Below, piece after piece: positions 21,395 to 29,879 of a stretch of 64,000 bases of DNA (positions within the stretch are counted from its first letter, which is position 1; every line of letters begins with the position of its first letter). The stretch is from Macrothele yani (taxonomy: Eukaryota > Arthropoda > Arachnida > Araneae > Macrothelidae), in assembly GCA_039090855.1 (NCBI GenBank), contig CM077006.1:45021336-45085335 (forward strand). The letters are read 5' to 3'. Below the pieces are notes generated by a model. That model did no database searches and was not told the DNA's origin. It was given only the letters and a program-made list of their open reading frames with translations. The translations under genes and the position numbers were made by a program.

Positions 21395-21850
21395 CGTCTG
21401 CACGATAACTCGTGTATAAATGGTTGGATTTCGATGAAATTTTAGTATGTGGTAGGGGACCACCTCGGGACAAACCCTATTGAAAATGGGCGAAATGAGG
21501 TCAAAGGTCAGGACATAGGAGTGGGATCCATTCCACTGCCCTTATGCGTCATAACTTGCGTAAAAATGCTTTGATTGTGACAAAGCTTTATCATGTTGTT
21601 CCGGAGGTATACTGAACCGGTTCTGTTGAATATCATTGAAATAGGGTCAAAGGTCAGGACACAGGAGCAAGATTTATTCCACAGCCATTGTCCTCATATC
21701 TTGACAAAAATGCTTCTATTGCAACAAAACTTTAGCATGTTGTTCCAAAGGTACACTGAACCAATTCTATTGAATGTAATCGAAATGGGGTCAAAGGTTA
21801 GAGCACAGGAGCAATATTTATTCCACAGCCATTATCCTCATAACTTGAGT
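21395..21850. repeat. Tandem repeat, 3 copies of about 145 bp
   Basis: 'ggtcaaaggtcagg' (third copy 'ggtcaaaggttag') starts at 21499, 21645 and 21789. Around it recur 'actgaaccrgttctrttgaat', 'attccacagcc' and 'cataacttg'. The units are diverged by roughly 10-20 percent by eye. Confidence 0.75.
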
Positions 21851-21965
21851 AATGATTTCTGGTATGTTGGAATGCATATCATAATCAATGCATTGCATAA
21901 TTTTACAAACTTGTTGTTGTTCATTGTTGGTAAAGAAATTTCTTTTTGTTTTTTGTTTTGAAATA

Positions 21966-21970
<5 letters not shown>

Positions 21971-22026
<56 letters not shown>
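21971..22026. repeat. (CT)28 microsatellite
   Basis: 56 bases of uninterrupted CT. Confidence 0.98.
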
Positions 22027-22030
<4 letters not shown>

Positions 22031-22658
22031 CCACACTTTGGGTAGGGTTGTTGGGTTATGAATATTGCAAACCTTATCTTTTAGTTTTTCAATAGATATA
22101 GATTCAGAAAAGCGTATTTCTTTTTCAGATTTATGAGGCGAAATCAATTTTTTTATATCAAATTTTGAAATTTTTTTATTTTTAATACAATACTGATTCA
22201 AGGCTGTTTTCTCCTCTTTTTGTTTCCAATTTTTAATGTATTGATTCAATCTGCCTCAAGCTGTTTTTAGTGCTGCCTATATACAAGGTCAAATGGAACT
22301 ATCAAACCCTTCCATAAACAAAAAAATCCTATCTAACCATTACAAACAAACAATACATACATGTTTTGTTTGTTTGTAAATAGTGAACTTGCTGACATTA
22401 CCCAGTGATTCCCAAGTTTCAGACTAAAGTTAGAAATCAGGAACGTTTTTTCAGTGTTGTAAAACCCTTCATTTACATGCTGCAGGTCCAAACAACATAA
22501 TGAACCATCTTAGTAGTATAAGCAGGTGAATCTCAGTCAGTGATTACAGAATAAAATGGCTGTGTGTTGTATTGTATATGTGTTTTCTCTCTCTGGTTTT
22601 TCTTTTTGTTGGAGTTGCCACTAGAAGTCCTGTTACCATTTATGTGGGAAAACATGTA
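22027..22658. other. No gene recognised
   Basis: A minus-strand open frame up to 22249 is lysine-rich and runs into the CT repeat; I recognise no domain. 'caaacaaacaatacatacatgttttgtttgtttg' near 22343-22377 is a small inverted repeat. The rest is plain intron. Confidence 0.35.
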
Positions 22659-23841
22659 CATTCAACTCTGGACATAGTGAACTCTGTTATAGTGAATATT
22701 CAGCAACAGTGAACCTAAATCAATGGTCCCAACTCGCAACATCGGAAATGTACATTAAAATTTTAAATGTACATTAAAATTTTCGTTTATAGTGAACCCT
22801 CAACTTCGGTTATAGTGAACCTATAAAATAGAACTTCAAAGAAAAGAAATATACTTGTAACATGAAATTGTAACTTATTTCAAAACAAACCTTCTTGTAA
22901 AAACTTGAAAGAATGTGTTGAGATCAATATCGTAGGCCTACTACTCCTTAAGTGCACTGAATGACAAAGGTAGGATTAAAAACTTCAGCAACATCAAGCT
23001 GGTGTTTTTGCCTGCCAACACTACGTCAGTCCTCTAACTCGTGGATCAAGGTGTGATTCACAGCTTTGAAACCTATTACAGAAGGAAAGTAATGCTTCAT
23101 TTAATCCAGACCTTGGAATCAAAGCAGAAATCATCAATAAATGTTCTGAATGCTGTACATTTTGGAAAGAAAGCGTGGAGGAGTGTGTCAACTGTCACTA
23201 TACAGAACTGTTTCCGGTGGTCTGGTTTGGCTACTGGACGTAGTGGCATTCGAAGAAGATGATCCAAACCCTGCTTAGCATATTGGTGCGAATTCCACTG
23301 AAGCTGAAGATTTTATTGATGCTGACTGTGAAGTTATAACGAATGAAATTCTGGATGAAACTATTGTCGAGGCTGTGAAAAGCGGTTCTAACACGGAAGA
23401 AAACGACTGAAGATGACGAGGACGATAATGAAGAGCGTTTTCCAACAGTGAAAGACATGTTGGTGGTTGTCAGGACTGTGCTAAAGTTCCTAGAATGTAT
23501 GAAAAATGCAGAATCGAGTGAACCAAAGGCACAGACTCTAGAAGAGGACATAGAGAAAATACAGTATTTATTAAAACTGTTTGTAGCAAGCAGTGGCACA
23601 TAATGGACTATTTTCATGTTAATTAAGGTAACATAAAATTAATTTTGTTTACTTCATTTAATGAATATACTCTACATACAGAAAAATATTATTTTTTAAA
23701 TACATATGTACATATTTTATTTTCTTGCTCACCAATCCACTCAATTCGGGTTAAGGGAAGACACTTCAGTTTCAGTAAACCTCGAACATAATGAACGAAA
23801 TATGTGAGTCCGCAGAGGTTCACTATAAGTGCAGTTGACTG
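22659..23841 (+). mobile_element. Tigger/pogo-type transposon, internally deleted
   Basis: It is flanked by TA on both sides (22657-22658, 23842-23843). The ends form an inverted repeat starting 'cattcaactctgg' on the left and, read inward on the minus strand, 'cagtcaactgcac' on the right, both leading into 'atagtgaac'. CAGTCAAC plus 'tatagtgaac' is typical of Tigger ends. The 1,183 bp holds only the C-terminal part of the transposase, so it is a deletion derivative. Confidence 0.9.
23041..23602 (+). pseudogene. Tigger transposase C-terminal remnant
   Basis: It begins with MDQGVIHSFETYYRRK and continues ...LNAVHFGKKAWRSVSTVTIQNCFRWSG, which corresponds to the LDQGVI...W..V...TI.NCF.+.G end of DDE_1 (jerky/Tigger) transposases. 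After a stop near 23262, acidic text with FPTVKDMLVVVRTVLKFL follows in other frames to about 23602. The DNA-binding CENP-B-type domain and the first catalytic residues are missing. Confidence 0.8.
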
Positions 23842-23923
23842 TATATTGTAAAAACCTTTTCAGGTTATTACTTGATGGAGGTTATATTAATTTACAGTGC
23901 ACCTCAAACTGGGTAAAACACTT

Positions 23924-24140
23924 ATAGCATAGTATAAATCCATTTATTTAGTGGTGTAATATGGAATATACAAATTGCCAGGCTTTCTCAAGGCTGAGGT
24001 GTTAGATATAAAAGTATTAAAGGTTAGACATTTTATGTTCTAACTGGCTTTGAGAAAGCCTTCCAGTGGTGGAGAGCAAAAGCTTGGCAATTTGTATATT
24101 ACATATTACACCACTAAATAAAGGGCTTTATAGTATGCTA
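23924..24140. repeat. Fold-back sequence with about 67-bp arms
   Basis: The left arm, about 23924-23990, and right arm, 24073-24140, share 'ttatttagtggtgtaatat' and 'aatatacaaattgcc' in inverted orientation. Each inner end carries a run of type AAA/GAA-AG..CTTGGC resembling the last part of the PLE hammerhead motifs, so this may be another PLE-derived non-coding unit. Confidence 0.7.
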
Positions 24141-24415
24141 CAAGCATTTTGAACTTTTTGAAGGTTGTTCTCCAAACTAGCTGTCTATAAACTGGTTGCA
24201 TTATTGCTGCTTTGGCTTAAGCAGTGTGATTTCAGCCATCAAGTTATTCTGATTGTCAAAAACTCCTGTTCAGAAGAGTAGAGTATTACTTCTTATTTGG
24301 ATGAAATATTTTGCATTATTAAAACTGATTTTTCACAAAAGCTCTGTTTCAAATTTTCCTATTTTGAGGATTTCTTCCTTGTGTGGTTTAACTGGAAAAT
24401 CTTTTTTAATATTTA

Positions 24416-24452
24416 GCAAATTTTCACAGATTAAATTCATCTCCTTCATCAG
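24416..24452 (-). ncRNA. Hammerhead-ribozyme-like motif, PLE end
   Basis: The minus strand has CTGATGA, a stem-II region with AGAT/ATCT, then GAA, AATT and T. The core bases are intact; stem II is short. Confidence 0.5.
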
Positions 24453-24468
24453 GCATATTGAGAGGAAT

Positions 24469-24670
24469 TCATTTCCCTTTTGGTTGTTTGCTCACAGCTG
24501 AGTCCTAGTAAATTACACTAGATACCTAGTAGAAAAATCACTTCCCTTTTGGTTGTTTCTGCACAGTTGAGTCCTAGTAAATTACACTAGATACCTAGTA
24601 GAGAATTCACTTCCCATTTGGTTGTTTGCTGAATTTGAGTCCTAGTAAATTACACTAGATAAAGATGCTT
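24469..24670. repeat. Tandem repeat, 3 copies of about 69 bp
   Basis: 'gagtcctagtaaattacact' recurs at 24500, 24569 and 24637, each preceded by 'ttcccttttggttgttt'. It lies in the PLE 3' tail. Confidence 0.85.
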
Positions 24671-24707
24671 GGTAGGGAATTTCCTGTGATATCATTCATG
24701 ATGGGTT

Positions 24708-24905
24708 TTTTTTTTTTTTTTTTTTTTTGGTTAGAGGTGTTAACAACCACCGTTCCCTAATTTTGGGCCACTGGTTCCAGGAAAGGGAGAGAGACAATGG
24801 TGTGCAAGACAAATGCAACATCCATGTCTCACTGGATTTGAACCCAGACCCATCTTGGATGAATGTTCACAAGCCAGCTCTTAGACCACTGCCATCAGGG
24901 TGGCC
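24708..24905 (-). mobile_element. tRNA-derived SINE with poly(A) tail
   Basis: On the minus strand it starts near 24905 with 'gatggcagtggtctaagagc' (A-box-like, similar to the D arm of class II tRNAs) and has 'gggttcaaatccag' (a good B box) about 45 bases on. It ends in a run of more than 20 A (the T run at 24708-24729). Pol III promoter boxes plus an A tail define a SINE. Internal 'gggagagagac' and 'gttaacacctc' belong to the body. Confidence 0.75.
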
Positions 24906-24949
24906 ATTGATGACGGGTTCTTTGTTATTTTTTATTTCAAGTTCTCCTG

Positions 24950-25150
24950 TAACTCTTCTTTTTAAAAATTTATTGTGAAAACTGATGATTTTTAGGGTAC
25001 CACAGTTCATGTCATGACCAGTTTCCCAAACATATCTTCCTAGTTCAGTTTTATCTTAACAGTTTTGTATTGCACCTTTTTGTTCTGCTATGCAAGTTTC
25101 CAGCCTCCAACATGTCTGTTCTATGGAGAAGAGTTATTTCCAAAAATATA
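24950..25150 (-). pseudogene. PLE GIY-YIG domain remnant
   Basis: In broken frames the minus strand gives RLE...HSRTKRCN (where intact copies have RLETRIAEHKAAI), then a GRYVWETGHDMN-like segment equivalent to LDRH-ETGH. The YIG block itself is not clearly readable. It is inactive. Confidence 0.6.
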
Positions 25151-25614
25151 TCCTTGGTATTAAACTTTTTCTAATTAAACCCCATAAAAAAGTTTTGAAA
25201 ATAAAACGGAATCTTAAAAATTAAAATCAAAACTAGAAATAGCCAAATAAAATGAGTTTCTGTTTCAGATTAAAAATTTCCAGTGCTGATGCATAATGAA
25301 AAAGAGTTGATGTTTTTCATGCAGTAAAGTGTTAAAAACCCCAAGGTGAAAATAATTACCAATATTAGGCACCCCTGTAAATATTTTTTACCAATTATTA
25401 TTCTTTGTAGGTATTAGCTGTATTAATGTTTAATTTTTGATATCCCTGTTTTTAACATCTTAATTGTGGTAGTTATATGAGATGAAAGAAAGATATTTAT
25501 GTTCTTATGTTGCTACAAAACAATGCAAATATTCACTCTTTTTTTTTTTTTTTTATCATTACCTTTGTAGATTTCATGGTTATTATATTAAGTGCAAACT
25601 TATGATTTGACCTT
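25151..25614. other. No gene recognised
   Basis: AT-rich, with a T run at 25539-25556. No motif. Confidence 0.35.
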
Positions 25615-25680
25615 AAATCTTATAGTGAAAAAAATGACGATATGAGTTTTATAGAAGCATTTTTTTAATATTTGATAGTC

Positions 25681-25713
25681 AAATTTCTAGACTAGAATCT
25701 AGTTCATCATCAG
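25681..25713 (-). ncRNA. Hammerhead-ribozyme-like motif
   Basis: The minus strand has CTGATGA, a stem region TGAACTAG.../CTAG, then GAAATTTG, one A shorter than the GAA-AATT-T seen in sister copies. Confidence 0.45.
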
Positions 25714-25849
25714 TTCTATGTCACTAGAATAGTTGTTGCCAGTCAGTCATCAGTGACCAACCACAATTATCATTTAGCATGGTACTTCTTGCTATTTCCA
25801 TCCCTTCAAGTTTCCTCTTCATTAAGTGTGATTAGTGGGGGATGCAATC

Positions 25850-25881
25850 CTGATGATGAATTAGGTTCTAGTGTGAAAATT
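25850..25881 (+). ncRNA. Hammerhead-ribozyme-like motif
   Basis: CTGATGA at 25850-25856, a weakened stem II around 'attaggttctag', then GAA, AATT and T. The core is intact but stem II has mismatches. Confidence 0.5.
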
Positions 25882-26141
25882 TGACCATCAAATATAAATT
25901 AATTATCTCTTTAAAACCCGTAAATTCAACTCTTTCACTGCAAGATAGATAATCAGAGGTGCCATGATGTCATTAATTACGTGCTAAAATCTTATGGAAA
26001 AACTGATGATTTCTTTTCTTTCTAACTAGATTTAACAAAGATAAATCTTCATTGTCTATTATTTATTACATGATGGTCTGATTGTACTTTTTAAAGACCT
26101 TTTGGTAAGTTTTGGCTTTATCTGGTTGCATTTTTTCATAG

Positions 26142-26268
26142 GTTAGGTGATGATGCATATCTGAAATGGTCAAAATCTGTGCCAGACTCTGTCGCTGCTG
26201 GACTGAATCAACCTCTGCTTAAAAGAAGCATTGATGGTTCAGAAATCCATGTTAATTTTGATGATCAG
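26142..26268 (+). CDS. Axonemal dynein heavy chain, exon 3
   Basis: A 127-bp exon between acceptor 'ttcatag' (26140-26141 AG) and donor GTAGGG (26269). Its first G completes the Lys codon from 17365. It then encodes LGDDAYLKWSKSVPDS, AAGLNQPLLKRS and EIHVNFDDQ, ending in phase 0. The W-x-x-x-V, LNQPLL-R and VNFD(x)Q signatures are the recognisable DHC_N1 motif run of axonemal heavy chains. The next exon begins LKTIILEVKHL, exactly where the family continues with L..I+E+++L. Confidence 0.92.
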
Positions 26269-26639
26269 GTAGGGCAGTGATTTGTTAATGAACTGGTTTG
26301 AAGAAATTCTCTTCAGTTAAGTATTGCTTGTTACCTATGATAAAGAAATAAATTACTTGAAAATGGTAGCAAACAATTGTTTTAAGTATATTGATGTAAT
26401 GTTTTTTAATGCTAACTGTTAAATTTAAGTGGGAGTACTTTGAAACAAACATGCTGGTATTTCCAGTTAATGTGGTCATTTATTAGTTCCATTTGTTATT
26501 GTTTTGCCTTATGTTGTTTCCATTGATAGGTGGAATATTGCCACATGCATCATGGCTGTGGAGGCAAATGAAATTTTATAATGAGTTCATAGTATGATTT
26601 ATGCTACTTGCAAAGAAATACACAAGAGTAAATCAAAAA
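26269..26639. other. No gene; start of intron 3
   Basis: AT-rich intron sequence. The minus-strand open frame at 26285-26479 is not supported by any motif. Confidence 0.35.
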
Positions 26640-26910
26640 GTAAAGGCAATTTTGTTGTATTTGCCAAAAACAAAATGAAACTTACTTAAATGTAGCATTA
26701 TTATTCAGTCTCCCTGAAGTTTCACACCCACTTTTCATAACATTCTGAAAGCTTCTCGATTCTAGCAGAAAATGTTTTTGGCTGTCCCAAAGCCATGTAC
26801 GCAGCACTGCACCTTTTTTTTTTATCAGTACCAAACTTCCCACCATGTAATATTTCTATAAGCAGACCGAATATATGGAAATTGCTTGATGAGGGATCCA
26901 AATCACAAGC
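26640..26910 (-). pseudogene. Older mariner-like transposase, C-terminal part (split by a mariner)
   Basis: The minus strand gives SNFHIFGLLIEILHGGKFGTD, then GQPKTFSARIEKLSECYEKWV (down to 26724). This matches the SDFH-FGPLK...GKRF and W+-GQ...F..GI.KL..RW.KCV end of Mos1-like transposases. The start of the same protein lies at 28211-28482, beyond the inserted mariner. The left edge may be the inverted end 'gagtaaatcaaaaagtaa' near 26628. Confidence 0.7.
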
Positions 26911-26912
26911 TA

Positions 26913-28208
26913 TTGGGTTGTCCGAAAAGTCATGACGTATTTTAGCCATGTTTTGCAAAGCTTATTTATTGATACAAAGAACAAAGATCAATCAATGATA
27001 TAATGCCCATTTTGTTCGATAACCTTTTGCCATCTTTCAGTGAGCTTCAGAATGCCTCGTTCATAGAAGGACCTGTCTTTCGTGGTGAAAAACTGTACAG
27101 GGTGCTGATTTACAGCCTCATCTGAATTGAACGTCATACCATGCAAGGACTGTTAAAGAGAGCGAAACAAGTGGAAGTCTGATGGCGCAAGGCCAGGCGA
27201 GTATGCTGGGCGTGGCAACACATCCCACCCAAGCTCCAATAATTTTTGGCGGGTGATCAAACTTGTGTGTGGTCTCGCATTGTCGTGATGGAACACAACA
27301 CCTTTACGATGAATGAGCTCTGGACGTTTCTGGATGATGCATTCGTTCAAACTGTCCAATTGCCAACAGTACACATTTGAATTGATTGTTTGGTTCTGTG
27401 GTAGGAGCTCAAAAAACACAACACCTTTAAAATCCCACCACACTGAGACCAGAACCTTCCGCTGATGAATGTCTGCTTTGGATGTCATTTGAGGTGAAGC
27501 AGCACATCGGGACGAAGACCGTTTGCACAGCACATTGTTGTACACAATCCACTTTTCGTCACCAGTTATCAGTCGCTTCAAAAAAGGATCGTTTTCCTCA
27601 CGTTTAATGAGCATATCACAGATGTTTATACGCGCCGTCAATTGAGCTTCTTTGAGTTCACGAGAAACCTACACATCGAGCTTGCTTACTATCCCAGCTT
27701 CTTCAGGTGGTCGTGAATGCTTGAATGATGGATGTGCAATGTGTCTGCAATCTCTAGTGTTGTGTAACGTGGGTTTGACTTGATCAATGCCTTGATTTGG
27801 TCGCCATCAACCTTGGTGGGCCTTCCGGACCGAGGAGCATCATTGAGGTCAAAATCATCAGCGCAGAATTTTGCGAACCACCGCTGGCACTGACGTTCTT
27901 GTAGAGCATTATCACCGTACACTTTATGCAACTTTTCACAAGCTTGACGCGGGTTCTTCCCTTTACGGAAGTAAAACAGCAAAAAAAAAAAATATGTCGA
28001 AAATGCACAGTTTGGTCTTCCATATTCAACTTGATGTCAAATCTCTGCAAATCAACCAAATTGCTCACTATTTCTTTTAGACTGCAGCTAGAACTGGCAC
28101 CTGTCAAATGCCATTGCTATAACAGAGCTGCGCATGCCTCTAGTACTTCCAAAACCGCCCAACTGCCATCGGGTGCCAAAATATGTCATGACCTTTCCGA
28201 CAACCCAA
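26913..28208 (-). mobile_element. Mariner transposon, full length, TA duplication
   Basis: TA at 26911-26912 and 28209-28210; inverted terminal repeats 'ttgggttgtccgaaaagtca' on the left and its near-match in reverse on the right ('ccgacaacccaa'). The 1,296 bp is the normal mariner length. It is inserted in an older mariner-like copy. A second copy of the same family lies at 60712-61978. Confidence 0.92.
26960..28025 (-). pseudogene. Mariner transposase (DD34D) with stop and frameshift
   Basis: It starts at MEDQTVHFRH near 28022. A frameshift at the A-run near 27983-27995 leads into KGKNPRQACEKLHKVYGDNAL, QRWFAKF, DAPRSGRP (HTH domain) and TLEIADTLHIHHSSIHDHL. The catalytic part 27641-27153 has [16 protein letters not shown] and LAPSDFHLF, with the second and third Asp 34 residues apart, so DD34D is kept. 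The SPD of the usual YSPDLAP is SPG. A TAA follows RSL near 27150, after which family sequence (SLHGMTF...ERWQKVIEQNG) continues. Two lesions therefore block the gene. Confidence 0.85.
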
Positions 28209-28210
28209 TA

Positions 28211-28490
28211 GGTATGAAAGAATCTCAAACTTGAGATTCTCAATTGTTGCCATGGTTGCAGCTGCTGTATGGGGTTGAGTGAGCATTGTCATGATGCAGA
28301 AAAACAGTTTTTGGCAACAATATTCTTCTTTTGTTATGAATTGTAGTTTTTAGCTTGTCTTTAAGCATCACTAAATATGCTGCATTGCTAATAGTTTGTC
28401 CATGTTCTTCATAATGGTCAAAATAGGTCCATGTATATTCTTTCAGAGAGGGGACACTTGAACTTTTCTGCGTAATTTCCACCCTGTATT
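28211..28490 (-). pseudogene. Older mariner-like transposase, middle part
   Basis: It encodes LKEYTWTYFDHYEEHGQTI, YLVMLKDKLKTTIHNKRR and VFLHHDNAHSTP, the last being the conserved HHDNARPH box. It is the 5' half of the transposase whose end lies at 26724-26910; the intact mariner separates them. The N-terminal domain is missing. Confidence 0.7.
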
Positions 28491-29322
28491 TTGTCTTTTG
28501 CTTTAAGGGTCAAATTTGTGCATTCAAGTCACCTTAGCAGTGACAGTTAGAGGCCTGGTTGGGTATGGCCTTGGGCCAGACTTTTCTTTTTTTATCAGTT
28601 AAGTGGAAATTTCTGGTTCAGGCCAGGTCAAGCCTGTTCTGGAAGGTTTAGCATTTTGCTCCTGGATTAAAAGTAATCTTCTGCAAAACAAAGACTGACT
28701 TGTTAAATTGTCAAATGACGAAGTTCACTGAATTTTTCCACAAAATGCGTTCTTTAATTACTGCTGTAATCGACAAATCTAACTGCAAGATGAGAGTTTA
28801 AAATGGGACTGTTTATTTCTTTAAGGGCTGAAATCGAATTCTGTTTTCACTTTTTTGGCTTTAGTGACAAAAACAGAGAAATGTTTACATATGCAGAGTT
28901 TTCAACTTCACAAAACCAAAACGAACTTCTGGCATCATTCGTTGCAACAACAAAGATGAGAAAGTTTGAAGTATCTGTTTACATATTTGGGGAATGAGGG
29001 CTACTATGTTTGTAGCAAGAGTATGTAGTCTGGTCTAAATCTCATCTGTGTAAGGAATTCCTAAAAGAAATGGCACATCTCTTTCTGGTATATTCCTTTT
29101 ACTGCTAATGTAAATCAGTTCAGTACAGCAACTTTGTTTTCCTAGAGCAAGAGGTCTTCAGCTGTTTCTGAATCACAGACAACATGGCAAAATGGAATAA
29201 GTCTCACTGACCATATGAAAAAGAAGAGTAAAAATGCATATGTTTATTATGAATGTCAATTGTTTCAGAGAAGTTTTGAATTCTGAAAATTAACTTTCAG
29301 GAAAAGAAACAATGCAATTAAC
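28491..29322. other. No gene recognised; possible decayed repeat
   Basis: Stretches such as 'aggcctggttgggtatggcc' and 'ggccaggtcaagcctg' near 28550-28640 resemble 33275-33325, so a moderately repetitive sequence is likely. Nothing codes with support. Confidence 0.35.
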
Positions 29323-29392
29323 ATGATATCTATTGTGGAATTAACTTTTTTACGAGTCTTATAGAGGTTATTATTCAAAAAAGTTGGTGGTC

Positions 29393-29425
29393 AAATTTTC
29401 GAACTAAAGCCTAGTTCGTCATCAG
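29393..29425 (-). ncRNA. Hammerhead-ribozyme-like motif
   Basis: The minus strand has CTGATGA, stem II GAACTA/TAGTTC (6 bp, perfect), GAA, AATT and T. It is one of the best-preserved copies. Confidence 0.6.
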
Positions 29426-29599
29426 GACTACGAACTATGCTTTAGTTCGAAAATTTGACCACCAACTTTTTGAATAATAACCTCTATAAGACCCATAAAA
29501 AAGTTAATTCCACAGTGCAATATGAATAGAGGTGCCATAAATTAATTTACAACTAGGATTAAAACCACATACGGGCTGGATATATGGCGAGATGTAATC

Positions 29600-29632
29600 C
29601 TGATGACGAACTAGGCTTTAGTTCGAAAAATT
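29600..29632 (+). ncRNA. Hammerhead-ribozyme-like motif
   Basis: CTGATGA at 29600-29606, stem II GAACTA/TAGTTC perfect, then GAAAAATTTG with one extra A compared with sister copies. Confidence 0.55.
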
Positions 29633-29879
29633 TGACCACCAACTTTTTTGAATAATAGCCTCTATAAGACCCATAAAAAAGTTAATTCCAAAGTACAATA
29701 TGAATAGAGGTGCCATAAATTCATTTACAACTATGATATCTATGTTTACAAAGAAGTCCGAAGTACTTACCTGATATGCCTACAGTCTTTAGTACTCTTT
29801 AAAAATTTCAATTATTAATTTATTGTAGCATACATAGCCCATAGCAAATTTGGAAAATTCGTAGCTCGTGTAAAAGGTA

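Larger units (their letters stand above)
24240..25150 (-). mobile_element. PLE 3' fragment (minus strand), split by a SINE
   Basis: Reading the minus strand from 25150: a decayed GIY-YIG domain (to about 24950), then a SINE insertion (24708-24905), a triplicated 69-bp unit (24469-24670) and a terminal segment with a hammerhead-like motif (24416-24452). A 'gaaatttgaaacagagctt'-like stretch follows to about 24320. The same layout without the SINE is seen at 62012-62434. Confidence 0.7.
25626..25986. mobile_element. 361-bp non-coding PLE-derived unit with two hammerhead-like motifs
   Basis: It is flanked by an 11-bp duplication, 'aaatcttatag' / 'aaatcttatgg' (25615-25625, 25987-25997). A minus-strand motif near the left end and a plus-strand motif near the middle lie in inverted orientation. 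The outer parts ('ttttatagaag', 'ttaaaacccgtaaattcaac', 'agaggtgccat') match the 29334-29732 unit. No open frame is present. It looks like a small retroelement made only of PLE ends. Confidence 0.75.
29334..29732. mobile_element. 399-bp non-coding PLE-derived unit with hammerhead-like motifs
   Basis: It is flanked by the 11-bp duplication 'atgatatctat' (29323-29333, 29733-29743). The left part (about 29338-29425) is the inverted copy of 29426-29515, and the right part repeats the segment again at 29600-29732 with a period near 180 bp. Each segment runs hammerhead box, hairpin, GAAAATTTGACC, 'cctctataagac', 'gttaattcc' and 'agaggtgccataaatt'. It is the same family as 25626-25986. It has no coding capacity. 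Confidence 0.8.

Noticed and set aside
23231..23617. Minus-strand 128-codon serine-rich frame
   Set aside because: Antisense of the Tigger transposase C-terminus.
24469..24670. CRISPR-like direct repeats
   Set aside because: Three 69-bp copies are contiguous with no unique spacers, in an animal intron and a PLE tail.
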